Source: Mesorhizobium sp. (lineage in GTDB: Bacteria > Pseudomonadota > Alphaproteobacteria > Rhizobiales > Rhizobiaceae). From it: a stretch of 64,000 bases of DNA. Below, one piece after another: positions 19,622 through 29,603 of the stretch. The stretch spans positions 1 through 64,000 of the forward strand of contig NZ_SUGA01000004.1 of NCBI RefSeq assembly GCF_004963255.1, in the 5' to 3' direction. A program made the position numbers and the translations under genes. The notes under the pieces were generated by a model. It worked only from the letters and a program-made list of their open reading frames with translations. It did not search any database and was not told the origin of the DNA. The first letter of the stretch is position 1, and the number at the start of each line of letters is the position of its first letter.

Positions 19622-22429
19622 ATGACCGCAGCACCTGCTCCTTTCTCGGCCCGCCATATCGGTCCCTCCGTCAACGACGTCAGGGCGATGCTCGCCGCCA
19701 TCGGCGTTCCATCTGTCGAAACGCTGATCAGCCAGGCCGTGCCGAAGTCGATCCGCCTCGATCGGCCTCTCGACCTGCCTGCCCCGGCGAGCGAAGCCGA
19801 GGCGCTGGCCGAATTGTCGGCGATCATGGCGAAGAACACGGTGCTGAAGAGCTTCATCGGCGCCGGCTATCACGGCGTCTTCGTGCCGCCGGTCATCCAG
19901 CGCAACCTGTTCGAGAATCCAGCCTGGTATACGGCCTACACGCCCTATCAGGCCGAGATCAGCCAGGGCCGGCTCGAAATGCTGTTCAACTTCCAGACTT
20001 TGGTCGCCGAGCTCACCGGCCTGCCCGTGGCGTCGGCCTCGCTGCTCGATGAGGCCACCGCCGTCGCCGAAGCAGTCGGCATCGCGCTGCGCCATCATCG
20101 CGACAAGCGCACCAAGGTGGCTCTTGCCGGCACCCCGCACCCGCAGACGCTGGATGTCGTGCGCACCAGAGCCGAGCCGCTCGGCATCGAGGTCGATGGC
20201 GAGACGATCGACGACAACACCGCCGCCCTGCTCGTTTCCTGGCCTGACACGTTCGGTGTCTATGGCGACCACAAGACGGCGATCGAGAAGGCCCGCGCCG
20301 CCGGCGCGCTGGTCGTCTTCATCGCCGATCCGCTGGCGCTCACCCTGACGGATGCGCCGGCGAAGCTCGGCGCCGACATCGCCGTCGGCCCGATGCAGCG
20401 CTTCGGCGTGCCGATGGGTTTCGGCGGTCCGCACGCCGCTTATTGCGCGGTTTCCGACAAGCTGACCCGTCTGATGCCCGGCCGCCTCGTCGGCCAGTCG
20501 ACCGACACCAAGGGCCGCCCCGGCTACCGGTTGGCGCTGCAGACACGTGAGCAGCACATCCGCCGCGACAAGGCCACCTCCAACATCTGCACCGCGCAGG
20601 CGCTGCTGGCCAACATGGCCACGGCCTATGCGATCTGGCACGGCCCTGCCGGCCTGCAGGCAATTGCCGGTCGCATCCACGGCCTTGCCGGCCGCCTCGC
20701 CTCAGGCCTCGAAGCCGCCGGCGTATCGGTGCTCGGCGCGAGCCGCTTCGACACAGTGACGGCCGAGGTGAAGGGCAAGGCCGGCGCGATCGCCGCCGCC
20801 GCGCAGAAGACAGGCCGGCTGCTGCGCCTCATCGATGCGGACAAGATCAGCATCGCCTTCGACGAGACCTCGACGGAAACCGATCTCGAGGCGATCGCCG
20901 GCCTATTCGGCGCCAAGCCAGGCGCAGAAGGCGGCTCGATGCCCGGCAAACCGCGCGGCAAGGAGTTCCTGACGCAGCCGGTCTTCCACGAGAACCGCTC
21001 CGAGACCGAGATGATGCGCTTCCTGCGCCGGCTGGCCGACAAGGACCTCGCGCTCGACCGCGCCATGATCCCGCTCGGCTCCTGCACCATGAAGCTCAAT
21101 GCCGCCGCGGAAATGATGCCGGTGAGCTGGCCGAGCGTCGCCAATCTGCATCCCTTCGCGCCTGCCGGCCATTCAAGCGGCTACCGCGCCATGATCGCCG
21201 ATCTCGAAGCCTGGCTGTCGGAGATCACCGGCTTCGACGCCGTGACCTTGCAGCCCAATGCCGGCAGCCAGGGCGAATATGCCGGCCTGCTCGCCATTCG
21301 CGGCTATCACCGCGCGCGCGGCGAAGGCCATCGCACAGTCTGCCTGATCCCATCCTCCGCGCATGGCACCAATCCGGCGAGCGCCGCGATGGCCGGCATG
21401 AGTGTCGTCGTCGTGCGCTGCACCGAGGACGGCAACATCGATGTCGAGGACCTCAAGGCCAAGGCGGCCGAGCATTCGAAGGATCTCGCGGCGTTGATGT
21501 TCACCTACCCCTCGACGCATGGCGTCTACGAGGAAGGCGCGCGCGACCTCTGCGCCATCGTCCATGAGCATGGCGGCCAGGTCTATTTCGACGGCGCCAA
21601 CCTCAACGCGCTGGTCGGCCTCGCCCGTCCAGGCGATATCGGCGCGGACGTCTGCCACATGAACCTGCACAAGACCTTCTGCATCCCGCATGGCGGCGGC
21701 GGGCCGGGTGTCGGTCCGATCGGCGTCAAGGCCCATCTGAAGCCCTATCTGCCCGGCCACCTGACGGAAGGCACGACCCATGCCGTGGCGGCGGCGCCGT
21801 TCGGCAGCGCCTCCATCCTGCCGATCACCTGGATGTATATCCGCATGATGGGCGCTTCAGGCCTGAAGCAGGCGACGGAAACGGCCATCGTCTCCGCCAA
21901 TTACATCGCCACCCGGCTCGCGCCGCACTTCCCGCTCCTCTACAAGGGCCGGCATGATCGCATCGCCCATGAGTGCATCCTCGACACCCGTGTGCTGAAG
22001 GAAAGCGCCGGCATCAGCGTCGACGATATCGCCAAGCGCCTGATCGACTATGGCTTCCACGCGCCGACCATGTCGTTTCCGGTCGCCGGCACGCTGATGG
22101 TCGAGCCGACCGAGTCCGAGCCCAAGCGCGAGCTCGACCGCTTCTGCGAGGCGATGGTCGCCATCGCCGGCGAGGCGGCGAAAGTGGCGAAGGGCGAATG
22201 GCCGCTCACCGACAACCCGCTGGTCAACGCCCCGCACACCGCAGCGGAAGCGCTTGCCGCTGAGTGGAAGCATCCCTACTCGCGGCTCGAAGCGGCCTAC
22301 CCTGCGGGCGACGCCGACCTGGCGACGAAATACTGGCCGCCGGTGTCGCGCATCGACAATGTCGCCGGCGACCGCAACCTGGTCTGCTCCTGCCCGCCGC
22401 TGTCGGAATATCTCGGCGCCGCGGAGTAG
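19622..22429 (+). CDS. gcvP: Glycine dehydrogenase (decarboxylating), P protein
   Basis: The PLP-dependent decarboxylase of glycine cleavage in its fused single-chain form (935 aa), as opposed to the split gcvPA/gcvPB. The N-terminal half has [18 protein letters not shown] and [13 protein letters not shown]; the C-terminal half has the PLP site [20 protein letters not shown] with the cofactor Lys. The start at 19622 lies after the gcvH stop; the longer frame overlapping gcvH is not supported. It ends the operon and is followed by a terminator-like hairpin. Confidence 0.97.
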   Translation: MTAAPAPFSARHIGPSVNDVRAMLAAIGVPSVETLISQAVPKSIRLDRPLDLPAPASEAEALAELSAIMAKNTVLKSFIGAGYHGVFVPPVIQRNLFENPAWYTAYTPYQAEISQGRLEMLFNFQTLVAELTGLPVASASLLDEATAVAEAVGIALRHHRDKRTKVALAGTPHPQTLDVVRTRAEPLGIEVDGETIDDNTAALLVSWPDTFGVYGDHKTAIEKARAAGALVVFIADPLALTLTDAPAKLGADIAVGPMQRFGVPMGFGGPHAAYCAVSDKLTRLMPGRLVGQSTDTKGRPGYRLALQTREQHIRRDKATSNICTAQALLANMATAYAIWHGPAGLQAIAGRIHGLAGRLASGLEAAGVSVLGASRFDTVTAEVKGKAGAIAAAAQKTGRLLRLIDADKISIAFDETSTETDLEAIAGLFGAKPGAEGGSMPGKPRGKEFLTQPVFHENRSETEMMRFLRRLADKDLALDRAMIPLGSCTMKLNAAAEMMPVSWPSVANLHPFAPAGHSSGYRAMIADLEAWLSEITGFDAVTLQPNAGSQGEYAGLLAIRGYHRARGEGHRTVCLIPSSAHGTNPASAAMAGMSVVVVRCTEDGNIDVEDLKAKAAEHSKDLAALMFTYPSTHGVYEEGARDLCAIVHEHGGQVYFDGANLNALVGLARPGDIGADVCHMNLHKTFCIPHGGGGPGVGPIGVKAHLKPYLPGHLTEGTTHAVAAAPFGSASILPITWMYIRMMGASGLKQATETAIVSANYIATRLAPHFPLLYKGRHDRIAHECILDTRVLKESAGISVDDIAKRLIDYGFHAPTMSFPVAGTLMVEPTESEPKRELDRFCEAMVAIAGEAAKVAKGEWPLTDNPLVNAPHTAAEALAAEWKHPYSRLEAAYPAGDADLATKYWPPVSRIDNVAGDRNLVCSCPPLSEYLGAAE

Positions 22430-22458
22430 CGGCCGGCGTTAATTCAGGCGATGTTCAA

Positions 22459-22490
22459 GCGCCGGCCCGGCATCGGGCTGGCGCCTTGTT
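22459..22490 (+). terminator. Probable terminator of the gcv operon
   Basis: GCGCCGGCCCG and CGGGCTGGCGC pair around a four-base loop (11 positions, one mismatch), followed by CTTGTTCT. An overlapping alternative stem, GGCCGGCG (22431-22438) with CGCCGGCC (22460-22467), also exists. The T-run is weak, so factor-assisted termination is possible. It lies 30 bp past gcvP and before the convergent tadD gene. Confidence 0.6.
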
Positions 22491-22532
22491 CTCGACTGAC
22501 GCGCGCATGAAGCGCCGCGTCGCTTGCGCCAA

Positions 22533-23006
22533 TCAGCCCTTGTCGAGCAGCGCCAGATTGGCGTTGACCACCGTCTGGTCGGCCATGCCGGCCTTGGCCT
22601 CGAGGAGCAGCGCGCGCGCCTTCTTCTTGTTGCCGCGCAGAAGCTGCGAATAACCCATATTGTTGACGATCTGCGGCTTGCGGCCGGCGACCTTCAACAA
22701 TTGCGCATAGGCGCGGTCGGCGAAGTCGAAACGGCCGAGCTCGTCATAGGAAGCGGCAAGCCCCATCCAGGCTTCGGCATTGTCGGATTTGAGCTCGACC
22801 GCCTTGCGGAAATGCTGTTCGGCCAAGCCGAAATTCGCCTCACGGAACTGCGCCTTGCCTTCGACGAGATCATCGGCGCTGACATCCTTGGCCACCGGCT
22901 GGATCGCCGTGGTCTTGGTCGTGTCGACGTTGTTGTTCGTCGTGCAGCCGGTGATCATCAAGACGGCCGCCAATACCGCCGCTGCCTTGGGAAGTCTCTG
23001 ACGCAT
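22533..23006 (-). CDS. tadD: TPR lipoprotein of the Tad pilus system (TadD-like)
   Basis: A 157-aa lipoprotein: the signal ends in LMITGC with Cys21 as the lipidated residue. Tetratricopeptide repeats fill the mature part (AEQHFRKAVELKSDNAEAWMGLAASYDELGRF and the following YAQLLKVAGRKP unit). In Tad systems TadD is a pilotin-like assembly factor that helps place the secretin. It lies downstream of tadC on the same strand but is separated by 271 bp containing a large inverted repeat, unlike the tight spacing in the rest of the operon, so it may have its own promoter. Confidence 0.85.
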   Translation of the reverse strand: MRQRLPKAAAVLAAVLMITGCTTNNNVDTTKTTAIQPVAKDVSADDLVEGKAQFREANFGLAEQHFRKAVELKSDNAEAWMGLAASYDELGRFDFADRAYAQLLKVAGRKPQIVNNMGYSQLLRGNKKKARALLLEAKAGMADQTVVNANLALLDKG

Positions 23007-23164
23007 GCCCCTGCCCCATCGCCCGATTTGCCGGGTCGTTCTTCACGAAAAGACGATACAGGAGAGCGATTAAGCTTCGGTGCCGAAATGCAGCTAAATT
23101 TTGGTTGCCCGCCAAGGATGCGTTAACCATCAGACCAGCGATGGTTGAGGTATGCTGAGATTCG

Positions 23165-23271
23165 GGTCAGGCCGTGTCGAGAATAGTAGCTTTCGAGAAC
23201 CGGAGCGGAGCGTACTTGAAGTACGTGAGCACCGGAAGCGCAGAAAGTCGCTATTCGCAGGCGGCCTCACC
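23165..23271. repeat. Long imperfect inverted repeat between tadC and tadD
   Basis: Nested arms pair across a centre at GTACTTGAAGTAC (23212-23224): GAATAG with CTATTC (23181 and 23251), CTTTC with GAAAG, CCGG with CCGG, and outer GGTCAGGCCG (23165-23174) with CGGCCTCACC (23262-23271, one mismatch). Together they form a 107-nt cruciform or hairpin. It has the look of a dispersed rhizobial extragenic repeat; a role in transcript processing inside the tad operon is conjecture. The remaining bases of this 271-bp gap show nothing else. Confidence 0.75.
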
Positions 23272-23277
23272 CAAATA

Positions 23278-24243
23278 TCAGTGATGCGCCGTCAGCTTCA
23301 CAATGATCGGAATAATGGCGATCATCAGCACCACCGGCAGGATGCAGACCGTCACCGGCACCGACATCTTGGCCGGCAAGGCATGCGCCTTCTCCTCTGC
23401 CAGCGACATGCGCTTGTGCCGCATTTCGTCGGAGAAGACGCGCAACGAGCCCGACAGGCTGGTGCCGAGCTCCTTGGATTGCTGCAGCAGCGTCGCGAAG
23501 GAGCGCACCTCGTCGAGGCTTAGACGGTCGGCGAGCGCCTTCAGCGCATCGTCCAGGCTGCGCCCGGCCCGCAGCTCCAGCGACACCAGTATCAGGTTCT
23601 GGCTGAGCGACGGATAGGTCCTGGAAAGCTCCCTTGAGACCCGCTCGATGCCGGCCTCCATGCTCATGCCGGCATCGGAGCAGACGATCATCAGATCCAT
23701 GAAATCGGGAAAGCCGTTGCGGTATTCGCGCATCTTCTCCCGAACCTTCTGCGTCAGCACCAGGCCCGGCAGGAAGTAGCCGCCGGCGCCCGACAGGATG
23801 ATGAAGGTCCAGCGGCTGGTCATGGTCGACTCGGCGCTTGCCGCCCAATGGTTGATCAGGAACGCGCCCAACGCCGCGCCGATCAGGGTGGCGAAGCGGA
23901 TCAGGAAGAACATGCCGACGGCGCGCGGCTCCATATAGCCGGCCTGGATGAGCTTCATGCGCAGCCGCGCGACATTTTCCGGGTCGCTCTTGGCATAGAA
24001 CTCCTGCGCCCGTTTCACCGCTTTCTCGCGCACGGCGCTGGTGCTCTTCTTGGGCGCGGCTTCCGCCGGCTCGGCCGGCTGCACCACCTCAACCTTCAGC
24101 CGGCGCTTGACCTCGCCGCGATCGCCCTTGGCGAGCACAAGCGGCCAGGCGACGGCGCCGCCGCCCAGCACCAGCAGCAGCACGGCAACCGGCATCAGCG
24201 ACGTCGGCGCGAGCGAAGCGAGGAAGCGGATGACGTCTTCCAT
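23278..24243 (-). CDS. tadC: Tad pilus inner-membrane platform protein TadC
   Basis: A 321-aa type II secretion F-domain protein that forms the inner-membrane base of the Tad/Flp pilus machine with TadB. Hydrophobic segments lie at the N-terminus (MPVAVLLLVLGGGAVAWPLVLA), near residues 110-160, and at the C-terminus (VTVCILPVVLMIAIIPIIV). The cytoplasmic GspF-type core contains FPDFMDLMIVCSDAGMSMEAGI and LLQQSKELGTSLSGSL. It starts one base after the tadB stop, so translation is coupled. Confidence 0.93.
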   Translation of the reverse strand: MEDVIRFLASLAPTSLMPVAVLLLVLGGGAVAWPLVLAKGDRGEVKRRLKVEVVQPAEPAEAAPKKSTSAVREKAVKRAQEFYAKSDPENVARLRMKLIQAGYMEPRAVGMFFLIRFATLIGAALGAFLINHWAASAESTMTSRWTFIILSGAGGYFLPGLVLTQKVREKMREYRNGFPDFMDLMIVCSDAGMSMEAGIERVSRELSRTYPSLSQNLILVSLELRAGRSLDDALKALADRLSLDEVRSFATLLQQSKELGTSLSGSLRVFSDEMRHKRMSLAEEKAHALPAKMSVPVTVCILPVVLMIAIIPIIVKLTAHH

Positions 24244-24244
24244 T

Positions 24245-25210
24245 TCAGAACCTGAAATTCGACATCTTGAACATGATGGCGTTGCCGAGCAGCAGCCAGA
24301 AGATGGTTCCGCTCAGCATGTACCAGGTCTTCGGCTCGTCCCAGACATCCTGGTAGAATTGCGGCATCAGCACCATGATGGCGGTGAACAGAAGCGCCGG
24401 CACCGCGGTCAGGATGTAGGCAGACATCCGCCCTTCGGTCGAAATGGCGCGCACCTTGCGGCGCAGCTTGCCGCGCTCGCGGATCGTCGCGGACAGGCCG
24501 TCGAGGATCTCGCGCAGATTGCCGCCCGAACTGCTCTGGATCGACACCGCCGTGACGAACAGCGGCAGGTCCTCATGGCCTACCCGGTCGAACAGATTGT
24601 TCAGCGCCGACACCAGGTCCGAGCCGTAGGTCACCTCGTCGGCGACGACGCCGAACTCGGTGCCGATCGGGTCGGCCATTTCGCGCGCCACCATGGCGAT
24701 CGCCACCGGCACCGGATGGCCGGCCTTCAAGCCGCGCGTGATCAGTTCCAGCGCCTCGGGCAACTGTATCCCGAACCGCTTGTGCCGGCGCTTGCGCATG
24801 AAGCGCATTGCCATCACTGGCAGCACCGGCAGCAGTACGAGAAACAGGATCAGGCCGAACAGAAGCGGCAAGCCCTTCCAGATCGTGAGAAGCGCCAGTG
24901 CGAAAGCGATCCCCGATGTGATCATCAGGAACTTCGGCAACGGCGTGGTCATGCCGGACTGGGTGCGCAGGGCGCGGAAACGGTCGAGGGAAAAGACGGA
25001 GCTGCCGCCGTCGATTCCGCGCTCCTTGCGCAGTTGGATCAGCACCTGCTCCTGGCTGATCTTGTTCTCGGCGAGCTTCATGCGGCGGTTGATCGCCGAG
25101 CGCTTGTCGCTGCGCCCGGCATAGAGCAGGTAAAGGCCCTCGGCGATCATGATGCCGGTGAGCGCCGCCGCCGCGTACACGACGTAGATCGGGCTGAATC
25201 CCTCGAACAC
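24245..25210 (-). CDS. tadB: Tad pilus inner-membrane platform protein TadB
   Basis: A 321-aa paralogue of TadC with the same F-domain plan: an N-terminal membrane helix (VVYAAAALTGIMIAEGLYLLY), central helices around residues 95-130, the core LPEALELITRGLKAGHPVPVAI and SIQSSSGGNLREILDGLSATIRER, and a final membrane pair. The start is the GTG at 25208-25210, four bases downstream of the cpaF stop codon; the longer frame up to 25390 lies inside cpaF in another frame. It works with TadC and the CpaF ATPase to extrude pilin. Confidence 0.92.
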   Translation of the reverse strand: MFEGFSPIYVVYAAAALTGIMIAEGLYLLYAGRSDKRSAINRRMKLAENKISQEQVLIQLRKERGIDGGSSVFSLDRFRALRTQSGMTTPLPKFLMITSGIAFALALLTIWKGLPLLFGLILFLVLLPVLPVMAMRFMRKRRHKRFGIQLPEALELITRGLKAGHPVPVAIAMVAREMADPIGTEFGVVADEVTYGSDLVSALNNLFDRVGHEDLPLFVTAVSIQSSSGGNLREILDGLSATIRERGKLRRKVRAISTEGRMSAYILTAVPALLFTAIMVLMPQFYQDVWDEPKTWYMLSGTIFWLLLGNAIMFKMSNFRF

Positions 25211-25214
25211 CGGC

Positions 25215-26636
25215 CTAGTCCTGCGGCCGGCCGGGTTCGAAATACTTGCCCGGGAATTCGATGCCCATGTTGCGCAGGTCCTCGAGGAAGCGCGGGCGGA
25301 TGCCGGTCGCCTCGAAGTGGCCGAGGATCTTGCCGTCCGCCTCCATACCGGTGCGCACGAAGCGGAATATCTCCTGCATCTGGATGACATCGCCTTCCAT
25401 GCCGGTCACCTCGGCCACGCTGGTCACCTTGCGCTTGCCATCGGAAAGGCGCGTCAGCTGCACGATGATGTCGAGCGCGCTGGCAATCTGGCTGCGGATC
25501 GACTGCACCGTCATCGGCATGCCGGTCATGCCGAGCATCTGTTCCAAGCGCGAGATGGCGTCGCGCGGCGTGTTGGCATGGATCGTGGCCATCGAGCCTT
25601 CATGGCCGGTGTTCATCGCCTGCAGCATGTCGAAGGCCTCCTCGCCGCGGCACTCGCCGAGGATGACGCGGTCGGGACGCATGCGCAGCGCGTTCTTGAC
25701 CAGGTCGCGCTGCTTCAGTTCGCCATGGCCCTCGATGTTGGCCGGGCGCGTCTCCATGCGCGCGACATGCGGCTGCTGCAATTGCAGCTCGGCCGCGTCC
25801 TCGATGGTGATCAGGCGCTCGTCTTCCGGGATGAAGGCCGACAGCGCATTGAGCATCGTCGTCTTGCCCGTGCCTGTGCCGCCGGAGATGATCGTGGTCT
25901 TGCGGGCGTGCACCGCCGCCGCCAGCACCTCGGCCATGTTCTGGGTGATAGCGCCGAACTCGACCAGCTTGTGCAGGCCGAGCTTGTTCTTGGAGAATTT
26001 GCGGATCGACACCAGCGGCCCGTCGACGCCGACCGGACGGATCGCCGCGTTGAAGCGCGAGCCGTCGAGCATGCGGGCGTCGACCATCGGCTGAGATTCA
26101 TTGACGCGGCGGCCGACAGCCGCGACGATTTTATTAATGATTCGAAGCAGATGCGCCTCATCCTTGAATGGGATGTGGACCTGCTGCAGCTTGCCGCGCT
26201 TTTCTACGAAGCAGTTCTGGTGGCCATTGATCAGGATATCGTTGATCTCAGGGTCCTTGAGCAACGGCTCCAGCGGGCCGAGGCCGACCATCTCGTCGAC
26301 GATGTCGTCGACCAGCGCATCGAGCTCGGCGATGTTGATCGCCATCCGCTCCTCGCGCGTCTTTTCCGAGACGAATTCATGCACCTGCCGGCGCATCTCG
26401 TCCTTGGGCAGCCGCTCGAGCGCCACGAGGTTGATCTCTTCCAGCAGCATGCGATGGATGCGCACGCGCGCATCGAGCACCTTGTTGGCGCTTTTTGCGG
26501 GCGCCGCTTCCGGCTTCGGCGGCACCGGCTTGCGGGTCGTCGGGATGATCACCGCATTGTGCACCACAGGCGCCGGCTCCGGCGCCCGCTGCGGACGAGT
26601 GTCGCGGTTCTGCAGGTTGGAAAAGCGAGTGTTCAT
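25215..26636 (-). CDS. cpaF: Tad pilus assembly ATPase CpaF/TadA
   Basis: A 473-aa secretion ATPase of the VirB11/GspE type that powers Flp pilus assembly. Walker A is GGTGTGKTT at 252-260, followed by an Asp/Glu box (LITIEDAAELQLQQ), a Walker B region (RPDRVILGECRGEEAFDMLQ) and the His box (MATIHANTPRDAI). The N-terminal 50 residues are a Pro/Ala-rich linker. Its ATG overlaps the cpaE stop codon by four bases, which is clear translational coupling. Confidence 0.95.
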   Translation of the reverse strand: MNTRFSNLQNRDTRPQRAPEPAPVVHNAVIIPTTRKPVPPKPEAAPAKSANKVLDARVRIHRMLLEEINLVALERLPKDEMRRQVHEFVSEKTREERMAINIAELDALVDDIVDEMVGLGPLEPLLKDPEINDILINGHQNCFVEKRGKLQQVHIPFKDEAHLLRIINKIVAAVGRRVNESQPMVDARMLDGSRFNAAIRPVGVDGPLVSIRKFSKNKLGLHKLVEFGAITQNMAEVLAAAVHARKTTIISGGTGTGKTTMLNALSAFIPEDERLITIEDAAELQLQQPHVARMETRPANIEGHGELKQRDLVKNALRMRPDRVILGECRGEEAFDMLQAMNTGHEGSMATIHANTPRDAISRLEQMLGMTGMPMTVQSIRSQIASALDIIVQLTRLSDGKRKVTSVAEVTGMEGDVIQMQEIFRFVRTGMEADGKILGHFEATGIRPRFLEDLRNMGIEFPGKYFEPGRPQD

Positions 26637-27847
26637 CCGGCCTTCCTCTTCAGCAGGCCTTTGCCGAGGCCGAACAGCGATTTCGACTTGACCGTGGTCT
26701 GGACGGCCTCCTCCGGCAGGATGATCTTCTTCAGGTCGTTGACGACATTGGCGTTGGGGTCGATGGCGTGCAGCGGCACGCCGCGGTCGACTGCCTCGCG
26801 CACCAGCCGGTAGTTGTTGGAGATGCCGCCGACGAAATGCTCGCCGAGTATCTCCTGGACATCGGCCTGCTTGATGCCGCTGTCGAACATCTTCTGTTCG
26901 AAGCGGTTGACGATGACGTTGGGCTTCACTTCCTTGCCCGCGGTCTCATAGACTGCCTGGATGAGGCGCTGCGTGTGGCGCAGGCAAGGCACCGTCATCT
27001 CGGCGACGATGTAGAGCTTGTTGGATCCCAAGAGCACCGTCTCGGTCCAGGGGAACCAGGTGCGCGGCATGTCGATGACGACATTGTCGAAGTAAGCCGC
27101 CACGAGGTCGAGCATGCGAACCACCACATCGGTCTTGAACGAGCGCATGTCCGAAGGACGCGTCGGCGCCGCAAGCACGCACAGGCCGCTCGCATGCTTG
27201 GACAGCATCACATCGAGCAGTTGCCGGTCGAGGCGCTCCGGCTGGTTCTCGATTTCCGTGATGTCGAAGCGCGGTTCGAGGTCGAGATATTCGGCGCAGG
27301 CGCCCTGCTGGAAATTCAGATCGACCACGCATGTCGAAGCGCCGCGCGTCACCGAATGATGCAGCTGGAAAGCCGTCTGCAGGGCGAGCGTGGTGGTGCC
27401 GACGCCGCCGGCGGCCGGCATGAAGGTATAGATGTGCGATTCGGTGTTCTCTTCCCGCCCCGGCCCTTGCAACGCCCGGATGACCGAGCGCACCAGGTCT
27501 GCCGTGGTGATCGGCTTGACCAGGAAGTCGGCGACCTTGAGCTGCACGAGGATGCGCACCGCCGCCGCGTTGAATTCCTGGGTGACGACGACCACGGGAA
27601 CGCTGCCTTCCAGCCGGCGCATGACGCGCTGCAGCGACTCGATCTCCTCGAGCTTGGCCGCGTCCATGTCGACGATGACGGTGCCGAAATCGGTCTCGAG
27701 GGCCTCGCCGCGCAGCTCGTTGATGCTCTTTTCCACTGTTTGGAGCTCGATGACCTCGGAGGTCGCAAAAGCCGTCCGCGTGTCCTGCACAAACGCCCTG
27801 TCGGTGGAAACGAGCAGGATCTTCTTGGTCTTGGTAGCAGATGCCAT
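26633..27847 (-). CDS. cpaE: Tad pilus localisation protein CpaE/TadZ
   Basis: 404 aa; a receiver-like N-terminal domain (TVIVDMD with Asp60, FLVKPI with Lys111) joined to a MinD/ParA-type ATPase domain. CpaE/TadZ places the pilus machine at a cell pole. The deviant Walker A reads PAAGGVGTTT (144-153): both lysines usual in this motif are missing, as reported for some TadZ proteins, so ATP hydrolysis may be weak. The start at 27847 sits 14 bp after the small lipoprotein gene. Confidence 0.9.
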   Translation of the reverse strand: MASATKTKKILLVSTDRAFVQDTRTAFATSEVIELQTVEKSINELRGEALETDFGTVIVDMDAAKLEEIESLQRVMRRLEGSVPVVVVTQEFNAAAVRILVQLKVADFLVKPITTADLVRSVIRALQGPGREENTESHIYTFMPAAGGVGTTTLALQTAFQLHHSVTRGASTCVVDLNFQQGACAEYLDLEPRFDITEIENQPERLDRQLLDVMLSKHASGLCVLAAPTRPSDMRSFKTDVVVRMLDLVAAYFDNVVIDMPRTWFPWTETVLLGSNKLYIVAEMTVPCLRHTQRLIQAVYETAGKEVKPNVIVNRFEQKMFDSGIKQADVQEILGEHFVGGISNNYRLVREAVDRGVPLHAIDPNANVVNDLKKIILPEEAVQTTVKSKSLFGLGKGLLKRKAG

Positions 27848-27860
27848 CGTCGTCGGCCGA

Positions 27861-28133
27861 TCAATTCGATGTCGTTGATGATGTTGTCGGCGCGGACGCC
27901 GCGCCGGCTTTCGCGCCGACGGCGACAGTCTCGGAACCCGGACGTTGAGCCGGCACGAGAAGCCTTGTGTTCTGGACGCCGTACTTCCACGGATCGACCA
28001 TCTGCATGGCGGTGTTGGATGCCTGCGCGTTGCCGACTCCCGGCGTCACCCCTTCGGTGCGCACATAGTCGTCGCTGGTGCAGCCGCCGGCGAGGCCAGT
28101 CAGCAAGAGAACAGTCCAAAGGGCGATGCGCAT
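27861..28133 (-). CDS. Short lipoprotein in the CpaD position of the tad operon
   Basis: A 90-aa lipoprotein lying between cpaC and cpaE, where rhizobia usually carry a CpaD protein of over 200 aa. The signal ends LLLTGLAGGC, giving a lipidated Cys. The mature part contains the block NTAMQMVDPWKYGVQNTRLL and a Ser/Thr/Ala tail. It starts four bases after the cpaC stop codon. No frameshift remnant of a longer CpaD is visible, because cpaC and cpaE flank it closely. It may be a reduced CpaD or an unrelated outer-membrane partner of the secretin. Confidence 0.75.
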   Translation of the reverse strand: MRIALWTVLLLTGLAGGCTSDDYVRTEGVTPGVGNAQASNTAMQMVDPWKYGVQNTRLLVPAQRPGSETVAVGAKAGAASAPTTSSTTSN

Positions 28134-28137
28134 GGCC

Positions 28138-29574
28138 TTAGTCCTTCGGCAGGTCGAGGAAATGGCCGGACGTGCCGGATACGGAGCGGGCGGCGCTGCC
28201 ATCGGCCAGCGCGAGCGGACGCTTCGGCGCCGAGGCGTCGACCTCCTCGGTGTTGTTGAGGAAATAGTCGGCGGCGCTTGCCGGCCGGGTGCCGTCGGTC
28301 GGCTCGACCATCTTCTTCGAGGGATCGACCGGCTTGACCAGGTACGGCGTGACGATGATGACCAGATCGGTCTCGCGCCGCTGATAGGATTTCGAGGAGA
28401 ACAGCGGACCGAGCACCGGCAGCTTGCCGATCCCCGGCACCCGCGATGTCGTGATGTCGTTCTGCGACTGCAGAAGCCCTGCGATCATGAAGCTCTGGCC
28501 GTTCTTGAGGTCGACCGACGTCCTGGCGCGGCGCACGATGAAGGCTGGAATGGAAATGCCGCTGCTGACTTGGATGGAAGCGGACGGGTCGATCGACGAC
28601 ACTTCCGGCGCGATGTCGAGGCTGACGAGCCCGTCCTTCAGCACCGTCGGCGTGAAATCCAGGCCGACGCCATACTTCTTGTAGGTGACGCTGATCTTGC
28701 CGTTGTCTTCGGAAACCGGGATCGGGAACTCGCCGCCGGCAAGGAAGCTCGCCGTCTGGCCGGAGCGGGCAATCAGGTTCGGCTCCGCGAGCCGCCGCGC
28801 AAGGCCGCGTTCCTCCAGCGCCTTGATGGCGATGTCGATCGACAGGCCGTTGGACAGCAGGCTGCCGATGATCTCGCCTGTTCCGGCAGCCGGCACGTCC
28901 CCCCCGTCCGGGTTCAGCACGACGTGGCGGTTGCCGATGCCATAGGCGAAGTTGGCGCCGTATTTGGCGCCGAGATCCTGCCCGGCCTGGCGGTTGATCT
29001 CGACGAACCGGACATTGAGCTGCACCTGCTGCGAGGACGAGATGTTGACCGAGTTGATGACTTCCTCATTGCCGGAAAAGCGCGAGGCGATTTTGCTGGC
29101 CTTGTCGGCGGCGACGGCATCCTCGGCCTCGCCCGACAGCACGACGCGGCCGTTTGCCGAGCCGACCTTGATCTTGGCGTCGGGCACGCTGGCGCGGATG
29201 GTGCTGGCCAACTGGTCAGTATCCAGCGTCACCTCGATGTCGATGGTGCCGACAAGCTGCTTGTTCTGGTCGAACAGAGCGATACCGGTGGTGCCGAGAT
29301 TGTTGCCCAGCACATAGAAGGACTTGTCGGTCAGCGGGTTGACGTTGGCGATCTCCGGATCGCCGATGACGATCTGGTAGAAGGCGGCGCTCGTCATGAT
29401 CGTCTTCGGCTTGCCCTTGGCGACCTTGATCGAGGCGTTCTTGTTCGCCGAGACATAGACGACGTCATTGCCCGCCCTTGCCGGCGCGGCGGCGCCAAGC
29501 ATAGCCGCCGCGAGCGCGATCGCGCCGAGAAGACGCCATCCCCCGGTCGTCCGAAATGCATCAAACCCGAACAT
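28138..29574 (-). CDS. cpaC: Tad pilus outer-membrane secretin CpaC/RcpA
   Basis: A 478-aa secretin that forms the outer-membrane pore for the Flp pilus. Order: signal peptide ending AAAPARA, pilus/N0-like domain (FYQIVIGDPEIANVNPLTDK), BON domain (NGRVVLSGEAEDAVAADKAS), secretin core, and the family signature VPGIGKLPVLGPLFSS before the last strands. The start ATG at 29572-29574 gives the signal peptide; the frame remains open upstream through cpaB but there it is not coding. It lies 29 bp downstream of cpaB. Confidence 0.94.
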   Translation of the reverse strand: MFGFDAFRTTGGWRLLGAIALAAAMLGAAAPARAGNDVVYVSANKNASIKVAKGKPKTIMTSAAFYQIVIGDPEIANVNPLTDKSFYVLGNNLGTTGIALFDQNKQLVGTIDIEVTLDTDQLASTIRASVPDAKIKVGSANGRVVLSGEAEDAVAADKASKIASRFSGNEEVINSVNISSSQQVQLNVRFVEINRQAGQDLGAKYGANFAYGIGNRHVVLNPDGGDVPAAGTGEIIGSLLSNGLSIDIAIKALEERGLARRLAEPNLIARSGQTASFLAGGEFPIPVSEDNGKISVTYKKYGVGLDFTPTVLKDGLVSLDIAPEVSSIDPSASIQVSSGISIPAFIVRRARTSVDLKNGQSFMIAGLLQSQNDITTSRVPGIGKLPVLGPLFSSKSYQRRETDLVIIVTPYLVKPVDPSKKMVEPTDGTRPASAADYFLNNTEEVDASAPKRPLALADGSAARSVSGTSGHFLDLPKD

Positions 29575-29603
29575 CTTGCCCTGTCCCCGCCGGTCCCCAC
29601 CGG

